Shown here piece after piece: positions 57,494-64,000 of a DNA stretch of 64,000 nt (positions are counted from its first letter, which is position 1; every line of letters begins with the position of its first letter). The stretch is from Pseudoduganella aquatica (GTDB lineage: Bacteria; Pseudomonadota; Gammaproteobacteria; Burkholderiales; Burkholderiaceae_D). The notes beneath the pieces are model-generated. The model saw only the letters and a program-made list of their open reading frames with translations. It made no database searches and was not told the origin of the DNA. A program made the translations under genes and the position numbers. Location of the stretch: the NCBI RefSeq assembly GCF_009857595.1, contig NZ_WWCU01000020.1:53681-117680 (forward strand), read 5' to 3'.

Positions 57494-58645
57494 TCAACGC
57501 GCCGCGCGCGCCAGCAGGGTGTCGTACAGGGTCAGGTAACGGTCGGCCACCGCCGCCAGGCTGTGATGGGTCAGCACCAGGCGGCGTCCGCGCTGGCCGT
57601 GGCGGCGCGCCAGGCCGGGAATGCGGTAATAGTCCGCGATGGCGTCGGCCAGCAGCTCGGGCTGCCCGGGCGGCACCAGGGTGCCGGTCCAGCTGGCCTG
57701 CACCAGCTGCGGATTGGCGCCGGCCATCACGGCCACCACCGGCAAGCCGCTGGCCATGGCCTCCAGGATGCGCAGATTGGCGCCGCACGCGGGCGCCGGC
57801 GCGGGGGCGGGCGCGACAAACACGTCCATCGAGCGCATCAGGCGCGCCGTATCGTCGCGCGCGCCGGGCAGCCAGGCCAGGTGGGCCATGCCGGCCGCGC
57901 ACAGCATGGCTTTGCACATGTCGCGGCAGGGGCCGTCGCCGGCGATAATGAGGCGCAGCGGCGTGTCGTTGCGGTCCTGCTCGGTCACCATCAGCTGAAA
58001 GGCCCGCACCAGCGAAACATGGTCCTGCTCGCTGTCCATGGGACCGGCCGCGCCGACGACAAAGGCGTGCTCGCACAGGAAGCCGGGCGGCCCCACGGTG
58101 GCCGGCGCCAGGCCCAGGCGCGGGTGGAACTGGGTGCTGTCGATGGCGCCGTGGGCCGGATGGATGCGGACCTGGCAGGCGCCCAGCACCTCGCCCAGCC
58201 AGCGGCCCAGGCTAGCGCCCCAGCCCTGGCGCGGCGGCAGGCTGTCGGCGGGCTGGGCGTTGGGCAGGCGGATGCGGATACCGGCCAGCGCCGCCAGCAG
58301 CTGGGCGCGCACGCTGCGGCTGTGCACCAGGTCCGGCCGCAGGCGGCGCAGCAGCCGGTACAGGCGCAAGCTGGCTGACCAGCCCAACCCGCTGCCCCGG
58401 CTTAAGCTCATCACCTGCACGGCGGCGCCGTTGCGGCGCAACTCGCAGTCCAGGTCGCCCTGCAGGGTCAGCACCACGTGGCGGTAGCGGCCGGCGGGCA
58501 TCATGCGCAGCAGCTTGAACAGGCTGTCGTCGCGGCCGTCGCCGGGCAGGCGGTCGAGCAGGTGCAGCACCAGGGGCGCTTCGGCGGGAATGCCGGGCGC
58601 GGCGGCGCGGCTGGCGGCAGGCCTGGCACTATTCGTAATAGCCAT
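57494..58645 (-). CDS. Glycosyltransferase family 4 (PEP-CTERM/XrtA-associated sugar transferase type)
   Basis: The 383-residue GT-B enzyme has LHLLDRLPGDGRDDSLFKLL near residue 28, DLVHSRSVRAQLLAAL, VGAAGPMDSEQDHVSLVRAF, LIIAGDGPCRDMCKAM and ANLRILEAMASGLPVVAV. The N-terminus and location next to the tyrosine kinase gene match the PEP-CTERM-associated sugar transferase family. Its ATG lies inside the end of the kinase gene (17-base overlap), so the two are coupled. Confidence 0.85.
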   Translation of the reverse strand: MAITNSARPAASRAAAPGIPAEAPLVLHLLDRLPGDGRDDSLFKLLRMMPAGRYRHVVLTLQGDLDCELRRNGAAVQVMSLSRGSGLGWSASLRLYRLLRRLRPDLVHSRSVRAQLLAALAGIRIRLPNAQPADSLPPRQGWGASLGRWLGEVLGACQVRIHPAHGAIDSTQFHPRLGLAPATVGPPGFLCEHAFVVGAAGPMDSEQDHVSLVRAFQLMVTEQDRNDTPLRLIIAGDGPCRDMCKAMLCAAGMAHLAWLPGARDDTARLMRSMDVFVAPAPAPAPACGANLRILEAMASGLPVVAVMAGANPQLVQASWTGTLVPPGQPELLADAIADYYRIPGLARRHGQRGRRLVLTHHSLAAVADRYLTLYDTLLARAAR

Positions 58646-59414
58646 AATATTCCGTGCCTGGAAAAGCCTTGATCTTGTTGTAGATCAGGTCGATGTGCTT
58701 GCAGGAGTCCAGCAGGCGCAGGGCCTCGCGCACCGCGTTCTGGGTGGTGGCTTCGGCCTCCACCACCAGCACCACCTGGCCCATCTGCGCCGCCAGCACG
58801 CTGGCCTCGGTGGTGATCAGCAGCGGCGGCGAATCGAAGATGACGATGCGGTCCGCATAGCGGTTGGAAATTTCACTGAGCAGGGTGCTCATGCTGCGGC
58901 TGGCCAGCAGTTCGGTCGCGTGGCGGTTGCTGCGCCCGGCCGGCAGGATGCTGAGGGCGGGCACATTGGTCTTCAGGATGACGTCGGCCAGTTCCAGTTC
59001 GTCGTTGATCAGGATGTCCATCAGCCCCGCCTCGGCGCCCAGGCCCAGCACCTTGAGCACCGAGGGCCGGGCCACGTCGGCGTCCACCAGCAGCACCGTG
59101 ATGTCGCGTTCCATGGCGATGCTCATGGCCAGGTTGATGGCGCAATAGGTCTTGCCTTCGCCGGGCAGCGCGCTGGTGACCACGATCAGGTTGCCGTTGC
59201 GGATGGCGGACGGGCTGTCGCCGCGCACATTGCGCAGCAGCGGACGCTTGATGATGCGGAAGTCTTCCGCCGCCGGCGTGCGTCCGCCCTCGTGCGTGAC
59301 CATGCCCATCTGGGCCAGGCGTTCCAGGTCGAGCTCGACGTGGCGCTGGCCGCGCGCCGGGCTGCCGGCAGGCAGTAGTTCGGCCGCCGCGCCCTGCTTG
59401 TCGGATAGTGTCAT
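58629..59414 (-). CDS. PEP-CTERM-locus tyrosine autokinase (BY-kinase domain)
   Basis: The 261-residue cytoplasmic ATPase has Walker A ALPGEGKTYCAIN, Walker A' VLLVDADVARPS and Walker B IVIFDSPPLL, and ends in a tyrosine cluster (TEYYGYYE), as in bacterial tyrosine kinases that control EPS export. It pairs with the Wzz-like protein encoded 12 bases upstream. Phosphorylation cycles of the Tyr cluster are thought to set chain length. Confidence 0.92.
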   Translation of the reverse strand: MTLSDKQGAAAELLPAGSPARGQRHVELDLERLAQMGMVTHEGGRTPAAEDFRIIKRPLLRNVRGDSPSAIRNGNLIVVTSALPGEGKTYCAINLAMSIAMERDITVLLVDADVARPSVLKVLGLGAEAGLMDILINDELELADVILKTNVPALSILPAGRSNRHATELLASRSMSTLLSEISNRYADRIVIFDSPPLLITTEASVLAAQMGQVVLVVEAEATTQNAVREALRLLDSCKHIDLIYNKIKAFPGTEYYGYYE

Positions 59415-59426
59415 GGGATCTCCGGG

Positions 59427-60950
59427 TTATTGCAGCAAGGCGGCCGTCAGCACGCCACTATAGGACAGCAGCAAACAGCCCAGCGCCGCGCCAAAGCCGG
59501 CCAGGCTGCGGCGCCGCTTGATTTGCTGGGCCGGGGTCCAGTTCATGGTGACCGTGCCCAGCACATTCATGCCGGTGAACATGCGCAGTTCGGCCGGACT
59601 GAGGAAGGTGGGGCGCACCTGGGTAATCATCAGCGCCGCGGCGGCGCCCGCCGCCAGCGCGGCCACCAGCACGCCGCTGTACAGCAATGCGCGCTTTGGC
59701 CCGACCGGGCGCATGGGGATGGTGGGCGGGTCGATAATCTTGAAGCTCATCATTTCGGTGGTGGAGCTGAGGTCGCCGGACAGCTTGGCCACCTCGCGCC
59801 GGCTGAGCAGCTTTTCATAGTTGTCCTTGTTGACCTGGTAGTCGCGGTTCAGCTGCGCCAGTTGCGCCTCGGCCTCGGGCACGGCCTGGCTCTGCGCCTC
59901 CAGCCTGGCGTGGCGCGCCGCCAGTTCCTGCACCCGCACCTTGGCCGCGGCCACCTTGGCGTCGGCCTCGGTCAGCGCCACCTTCAGCTGCTGCAGCATG
60001 GGGCTGAAGTTCTTGCCGGGGTCGCTGGACGCGGGCCGGTTCTTGCTCTCTTCCAGCTTGCGCTGCTCGAGCTGCGCGACCAGGCGCCTGGTGGAGGCGA
60101 TGTCGGGATGCAGTTCGGTGTACTGCAGGCGCAGCGCGTCGAGGTTTTTGTTGAGGGCGGTGATGCGGGCGTCGATCTCCGGGTTGTCGATGGCGGACGG
60201 GGCCACATCGCCCAGGATGGGCTCGTCGCCGGTGGTTTGCGCGCGGATGGCGTTGCGCGACTGTTCGGCCTCCATCAGCTCCAGCTTGGCGCCGTTCAGC
60301 GCGTCGGACGACATGAGCAGCTGGGAGCCGTAGTCCAGGCCCTGGCGCGGCAGCAGGGCGTTGTGGGCCATCTTGAACTCCTTGACGGTGTTCTCGGCCG
60401 CCACCAGCTTGTCCTCGTAGGACTTGATCTGGTCGTCGATGAACTGCACCGCCTTTTGCGACTCGCCCTTTTTGCCCTTGAAGCTGCCTTCGACGAAGAT
60501 GGTCAGCAGCGACTGCACCACGTCGCGCACCTGGCGCGGATTGGGGCTGTTGTAGGTGATGGTGTAGATGTCGTAGCTGCCGGTGCTGGCGATCTTGATC
60601 TTGCTGAGCAGCTCCTCGATCTGCAGCTCGTGGTCGCGCGCCGAGGTGGTGTTCAGGTCCATGTCCACCATGCGGATCACGCGCTCGATGTTGGGCCGGC
60701 TCAGCAGGGTGCGGCTCATGATGGCCACCTGCTGCTCCACGTTGGGCACGCTGGTCATGCCCGACAGCAGCGGCTTGAGTACGGTCTGGGTGTCGACGAA
60801 GACGCGCGCCGAGGTCTGGTAGTTGTCCGGCAGCGTGGCGACCTTGATCCAGCCTCCCACGGCCACCAGCCACGCCACCGCGATGGCGGGCCAGCGGTAC
60901 TTCCAGATGCCGCGTATGTGGGTCAGCAGCTGATTGATTAACTCTTCCAT
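59427..60950 (-). CDS. Wzz-type polysaccharide chain-length determinant (PEP-CTERM-associated)
   Basis: The 507-residue protein has an N-terminal membrane segment (WPAIAVAWLVAVGGWI), a long periplasmic coiled-coil region (about 45-420), the conserved PP-x-IPMRPVGPKR before the second membrane segment, and a further C-terminal hydrophobic pair. Start ATG 60950 (MEELINQLLTHIRG) is typical for the family; the upstream extension is not. It is the first gene of a leftward Wzz-kinase-glycosyltransferase-methyltransferase unit. Confidence 0.92.
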   Translation of the reverse strand: MEELINQLLTHIRGIWKYRWPAIAVAWLVAVGGWIKVATLPDNYQTSARVFVDTQTVLKPLLSGMTSVPNVEQQVAIMSRTLLSRPNIERVIRMVDMDLNTTSARDHELQIEELLSKIKIASTGSYDIYTITYNSPNPRQVRDVVQSLLTIFVEGSFKGKKGESQKAVQFIDDQIKSYEDKLVAAENTVKEFKMAHNALLPRQGLDYGSQLLMSSDALNGAKLELMEAEQSRNAIRAQTTGDEPILGDVAPSAIDNPEIDARITALNKNLDALRLQYTELHPDIASTRRLVAQLEQRKLEESKNRPASSDPGKNFSPMLQQLKVALTEADAKVAAAKVRVQELAARHARLEAQSQAVPEAEAQLAQLNRDYQVNKDNYEKLLSRREVAKLSGDLSSTTEMMSFKIIDPPTIPMRPVGPKRALLYSGVLVAALAAGAAAALMITQVRPTFLSPAELRMFTGMNVLGTVTMNWTPAQQIKRRRSLAGFGAALGCLLLSYSGVLTAALLQ

Positions 60951-60995
60951 GGCACGGGGCTCCTGAACGTCGGCGGATGCTGTCCTGCTGGTCCG

Positions 60996-61001
60996 ATTAT
61001 A
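60996..61001 (-). promoter_or_regulatory. Possible -10 of the wzz unit
   Basis: A perfect TATAAT on the minus strand lies 46 bases before the wzz ATG, but no good -35 is seen 16-18 bases upstream. Confidence 0.3.
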
Positions 61002-61085
61002 GGAGCGCTCTGCTGCGGCCCAGGCTGTAACTGCGCTGGGCTTGAGCCGCATCAAGAAGTCGCGTTGCGATCGCACCGCCCCCCG

Positions 61086-62015
61086 CTAGTGCTGGCGCCG
61101 GCGGCTCAGCAGCGACATGCTCAGCAGCCCGGCGGCGAGCACCGCCAGCGTGCCCGGCTCGGGCAGTTCCTGCTGCAAGGCGTTGGCCAGCGAGTTGTGC
61201 TGGATGGTGATCTGGTAGGTCTGGCCAACCGCCAGCAGCCCGGTGGTGGCGGTGAAGAAGGCCGAGCCCGGCGCGTAGATCAGGTCGTTCGGCGCGCCGT
61301 CGGTGGCGCTGACGGTGCTGGCCGCGTTGAGCGCGTTCGGCGCGAAGTTGAGCACCGTGGTGCCGGTGGTGATGTTGACGATGCTGAGCGACCAGGACAG
61401 GCGGGCATTGGCGTTCGAGACCGGACCGGCGCCGGGCGTGACCAGGGCGCGCGTGTAGGGATCGCCGTCGAAGGCGATGGTCATGGTGTCGGCCGCGCCC
61501 AGCACGAAGGCGAAGGTGGTGGAGGTGCCGACGTCCGAATTGCCGGAGGCCACCGCGTTGACGGCGGTCGAGGCATCCGCGCGGGTCGAGGCGTTGGCCC
61601 CGGCCGGGGTGGCGCCGACGATGATGGAGGCGCCGGTCAGGCGCTGGTCGGCGTGGCCGTAGGTGCTGGTCACGGGCGGAATGCCGGCGATGGGCGTATA
61701 GGTGTCCGGCGCGACAGGGCAGGGCCCGACGCATTGCTGGGCCACATTGGGCGGCACCGGGTTCTGGATGGGGCGCGAATCGGCGCCGTTGGCGAACACG
61801 TTGTTGAGCCCGGCGGTGGCGTGGGCATCGTTGGTGCCGGTCAGCGTGGAGAAGTCGGCCGTGCTGAACGCCACGCCGCTCGAGTGCAGCAGGCGGAAGT
61901 TGCTGATGTTCAGGATGGACGAGGCGAACGTTGCCGCCTGGGCCGGCGCTGCGGCGGTCAGCCCCAGGCTGGCTGCCATGGCTGTGAGCAGGAAACCTTT
62001 TTTGATGATGTTCAT
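61086..62015 (-). CDS. PEP-CTERM sorting-domain protein
   Basis: The 309-residue protein has a signal peptide (MNIIKKGFLLTAMAASLGLTAAAPAQA), a Thr/Ala/Asn-rich beta-type middle with a CVGPC pair, and the sorting signal LPEPGTLAVLAAGLLSMSLLSRRRQH. Within the EPS locus it is a likely exosortase substrate. AAAGGAG precedes the ATG. It lies 135 bases upstream of the wzz unit in the same direction and diverges from the N-acyl amino acid synthase gene. Confidence 0.9.
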   Translation of the reverse strand: MNIIKKGFLLTAMAASLGLTAAAPAQAATFASSILNISNFRLLHSSGVAFSTADFSTLTGTNDAHATAGLNNVFANGADSRPIQNPVPPNVAQQCVGPCPVAPDTYTPIAGIPPVTSTYGHADQRLTGASIIVGATPAGANASTRADASTAVNAVASGNSDVGTSTTFAFVLGAADTMTIAFDGDPYTRALVTPGAGPVSNANARLSWSLSIVNITTGTTVLNFAPNALNAASTVSATDGAPNDLIYAPGSAFFTATTGLLAVGQTYQITIQHNSLANALQQELPEPGTLAVLAAGLLSMSLLSRRRQH

Positions 62016-62105
62016 GACGTGCTACTCCTTTGAGTGAACTCCGGGTTGACGGCTGGGAGGGGGCCGTTACACCTTTAACAGCAGCATCCGTGCCAAGCAA
62101 ATTTA

Positions 62106-62119
62106 TCGATATAAATCAA
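62106..62119. promoter_or_regulatory. Possible FNR/CRP-type box in the divergent region
   Basis: TCGAT-ATAA-ATCAA differs from the FNR consensus TTGAT-N4-ATCAA at one base. It sits in the 288-base divergent region between the PEP-CTERM gene and the acyltransferase gene, about 91 bases upstream of the former. Confidence 0.3.
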
Positions 62120-62303
62120 CGGCTTGCGTATTGGATGCGGCGTCCGGCGGGGGCTATGCCAAGGAAAGCGACACTGGCCGCAGGCGGCCTCGGCAAACAA
62201 TTTGGACCCGACGGGAACTTTTCCCGGATCTGCTTGTCTGAAAGAACTGAGCCCGGTTCGCTGTACGTGCCGGCCGCGAATTGACTAGCAAAGGAGCGCG
62301 AGC

Positions 62304-63050
62304 GTGCACCAAGAAGACGACACCATCATTTCCTTTGACGCGACGACGGGGCTGAGCGACCTTGTCATCGGCGAAGGACTGGCCACCCCGGAGTTGGACC
62401 ATCCGATCGACCAGCAAATCTTTCATATCCGCATGGCCAACTCACGCGGCCGGCGCGAAGCGGCCACGCTGCTGCTGAAAAAAATGTACGGCTGGCGCGG
62501 CTACGACGTCGACCCGTCGGCGCACCACGTGCTGAACCGCATTACGCTGTACGCGGAAACCGGCGGCGTCACCGTCGGCACCATGTCGCTGTGCCTGGAC
62601 GATCCCCAGCTCGGCCTGCCGGCCGATGAAAATTTCCGCGACAAGCTGGACGGCCTGCGGGTCCGCCAGCGCCGCCTGTGCGAGCCGTCCCGGCTGGCGA
62701 TAGACAAGGGCGTATCCAAGCGCGTGTTCGCCGCGCTGATCCATATCTCCTATATCTATGCGCACAACATTCACGGATTCTCCGACTACGTCATCGAGGT
62801 CAACCCGCGCCACGTGATGTTCTACAAGCGCATGCTGGGCTTCCAGGACTTCGGCGGCCAGCGCGAATGCAGCCGGGTCGGCGCGCCGGCCGTGCTGCTG
62901 CGCCTGGAGCTGGACTATATGGGCGAGCAGATCCGCAAATTCGGCGGCCTGATGGAGCAGCAGACCACCGAGCGTTCCTTTTACCCGTATTTCTTCCCCA
63001 TCTGGGACGAGCCCGGCATTACCTCGCGCCTGGTGCAGGGGAGGAATTAG
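62304..63050 (+). CDS. PEP-CTERM/exosortase-associated N-acyl amino acid synthase (FeeM-like)
   Basis: The 248-residue GNAT-fold protein starts at GTG with AAGGAG upstream. It resembles FeeM-like N-acyl amino acid synthases that join an acyl chain from acyl-ACP to an amino acid, and it belongs to the acyltransferase type found beside exosortases. Typical stretches are VGTMSLCLDDPQLGLPADE near residue 91, CEPSRLAIDKG, and the YVIEVNPRHVMFYKRMLGF core. The product may be an N-acyl amino acid signal or lipid. It is followed 2 bases later by a flavin oxidase gene, so the two probably act in one pathway. Confidence 0.82.
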   Translation: MHQEDDTIISFDATTGLSDLVIGEGLATPELDHPIDQQIFHIRMANSRGRREAATLLLKKMYGWRGYDVDPSAHHVLNRITLYAETGGVTVGTMSLCLDDPQLGLPADENFRDKLDGLRVRQRRLCEPSRLAIDKGVSKRVFAALIHISYIYAHNIHGFSDYVIEVNPRHVMFYKRMLGFQDFGGQRECSRVGAPAVLLRLELDYMGEQIRKFGGLMEQQTTERSFYPYFFPIWDEPGITSRLVQGRN

Positions 63051-63052
63051 CC

Positions 63053-64000
63053 ATGAGCGTTCCGCAAGCTGCCGGACAGGCAGCGGGCCTGGCCGAGGCG
63101 CTGGCGCAATGGCGCATGCTGCTCGGGCCGCAGCGCGTGCTGGACGATGGCGCCACGCTGGCGGCCTATGCGAGCAGCACGTCGTCATGGAGCGCCCGGC
63201 CGGCTGCGGTGCTGCGGCCGCATACGCGCGGCGAAGTGGAAGCGCTGGTGCGCATCGCGGCGGCCAGGGGGATTGCGCTGTACCCCATCAGCACCGGCAG
63301 GAACTGGGGCTATGGCGACGCGTGCGCGGCCACGGCCGGCCAGGTGATCGTCGACCTGAGCGGCATGAACCGCGTCCGCGAAGTCAATGCGAAGCTGGCC
63401 TACGTGGTGATAGAGCCCGGCGTGACGCAGCAGCAGCTGTCGCAATATTTGCTGTCGGAGAATTTGCCATTGTGGATGGACAGCACGGGCGCCGGGCCGG
63501 ACACCAGTTTGATGGGCAATATCCTCGAGCGCGGCTTTGGCCACAGTCCCTATGGCAACCGTTTCCAGAATGTGTGCGGCATGGAAATCGTGCTGGCCGG
63601 CGGCGAGGTGCTGCAGACCGGCTTCGGCCATTTTCCCGCCAGCCGCAACAGCCGCGTGTTTCCCTACGGCCTGGGGCCGTGGCTGGACGGCTTGTTTACG
63701 CAGTCCAATTTCGGCATCGTCACCAGCGTCGGCCTGTGGCTGATGCCGAAAACCGGGGCCATCAACCATTTCCTGTGCAGCGTGGAGCGCCACGAGGACA
63801 TTGCGCCGGTGGTGGACGCCTTGCGGCCCCTGCGGCTGGACGGCACGTTGCGCAGCATTGTTCATATCGGCAATGACCTGCGCGTGATTTCCGGCGGCGC
63901 CACCTATCCGCACGAACGGGCCGGCGGCGCCTCGCCGCTGCCGGCCGCCTTGCGGGCGCAGCTGCGCCGCGAGGCCGGCGTGGGCGCCTGGACCGTGTCC
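63053..64000 (+). CDS. FAD-linked oxidase, VAO/4-cresol dehydrogenase type (3' truncated)
   Basis: The frame from ATG 63053 is open to the window end (316 residues). The FAD_binding_4 (PP-loop) domain is clear: RPHTRGEVEALVRIAAARGI, YPISTGRNWGYGDACA near residue 77, VVIEPGVTQQQLSQYL, and MGNILERGFGHSPYGNRF near residue 160. The last motif is the pattern of vanillyl-alcohol oxidase and 4-cresol dehydrogenase flavoproteins, which oxidise para-substituted phenols. The ATG is preceded by GGGGAGG. Coupled to the N-acyl amino acid synthase gene, it may modify an N-acyl product. The substrate is unknown. Confidence 0.82.
   Translation, partial: MSVPQAAGQAAGLAEALAQWRMLLGPQRVLDDGATLAAYASSTSSWSARPAAVLRPHTRGEVEALVRIAAARGIALYPISTGRNWGYGDACAATAGQVIVDLSGMNRVREVNAKLAYVVIEPGVTQQQLSQYLLSENLPLWMDSTGAGPDTSLMGNILERGFGHSPYGNRFQNVCGMEIVLAGGEVLQTGFGHFPASRNSRVFPYGLGPWLDGLFTQSNFGIVTSVGLWLMPKTGAINHFLCSVERHEDIAPVVDALRPLRLDGTLRSIVHIGNDLRVISGGATYPHERAGGASPLPAALRAQLRREAGVGAWTVS

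Overview
The window is high-GC chromosomal DNA from a betaproteobacterium, most likely an Oxalobacteraceae member of the Massilia / Duganella / Janthinobacterium kind. This rests on gene content rather than any marker gene: an XrtA/PEP-CTERM exopolysaccharide locus, PEP-CTERM proteins, the selO-msrB-yciB-bolA-ppiase block, many chemoreceptors and strong G/C third-position codon use. I see no rRNA, tRNA, prophage, insertion sequence or CRISPR array.

Left part (1-25 kb), mostly housekeeping. It holds a 5'-truncated ppiD, the tesA-mnmH pair divergent from a YbbA-type ATPase, an NAD(P)HX repair fusion (nnr), a single-chain 5-oxoprolinase, two tandem receiver-TPR response regulators, purL, a small tautomerase/class II aldolase pair, an AlkD-like repair protein, a membrane chemoreceptor, and a leftward run selO-msrB-yciB-bolA-ppiase-ppiase. 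Two long perfect palindromes sharing the same outer arms (GGGGTCAGGGTTAATT) sit at convergent gene ends (1590-1639 and 17123-17184).

Middle (25-43 kb). An acyl-CoA ligase is followed by a complete branched-chain-amino-acid-type ABC transporter (SBP, LivH, LivM, LivG, LivF), with a REP-like hairpin between binding protein and permease. This looks like uptake plus CoA activation of an organic acid. A leftward chemotaxis operon follows (PAS-PAS receptor, CheR, CheD, triple-CheW) without CheA, then a fadB/fadJ-like beta-oxidation enzyme, two tandem PEP-CTERM genes with homologous leaders, a GNAT, a periplasmic binding protein and nadB.

Right part (43.6-64 kb), the PEP-CTERM-associated exopolysaccharide locus: an EpsB-type sugar transferase, the PrsK/PrsR two-component pair, glycosyltransferases, a flippase, an MBOAT acyltransferase with a partner protein, a membrane-anchored methyltransferase, a PEP-CTERM-type sugar transferase, the tyrosine autokinase and Wzz-like chain-length pair, another PEP-CTERM protein, and a divergent FeeM-like N-acyl amino acid synthase followed by a VAO/4-cresol-dehydrogenase-type flavin oxidase cut by the window end. 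Exosortase (xrtA) and the outer-membrane exporter are not in the window and presumably lie outside it. The synthase/oxidase pair is the most likely under-described system here.
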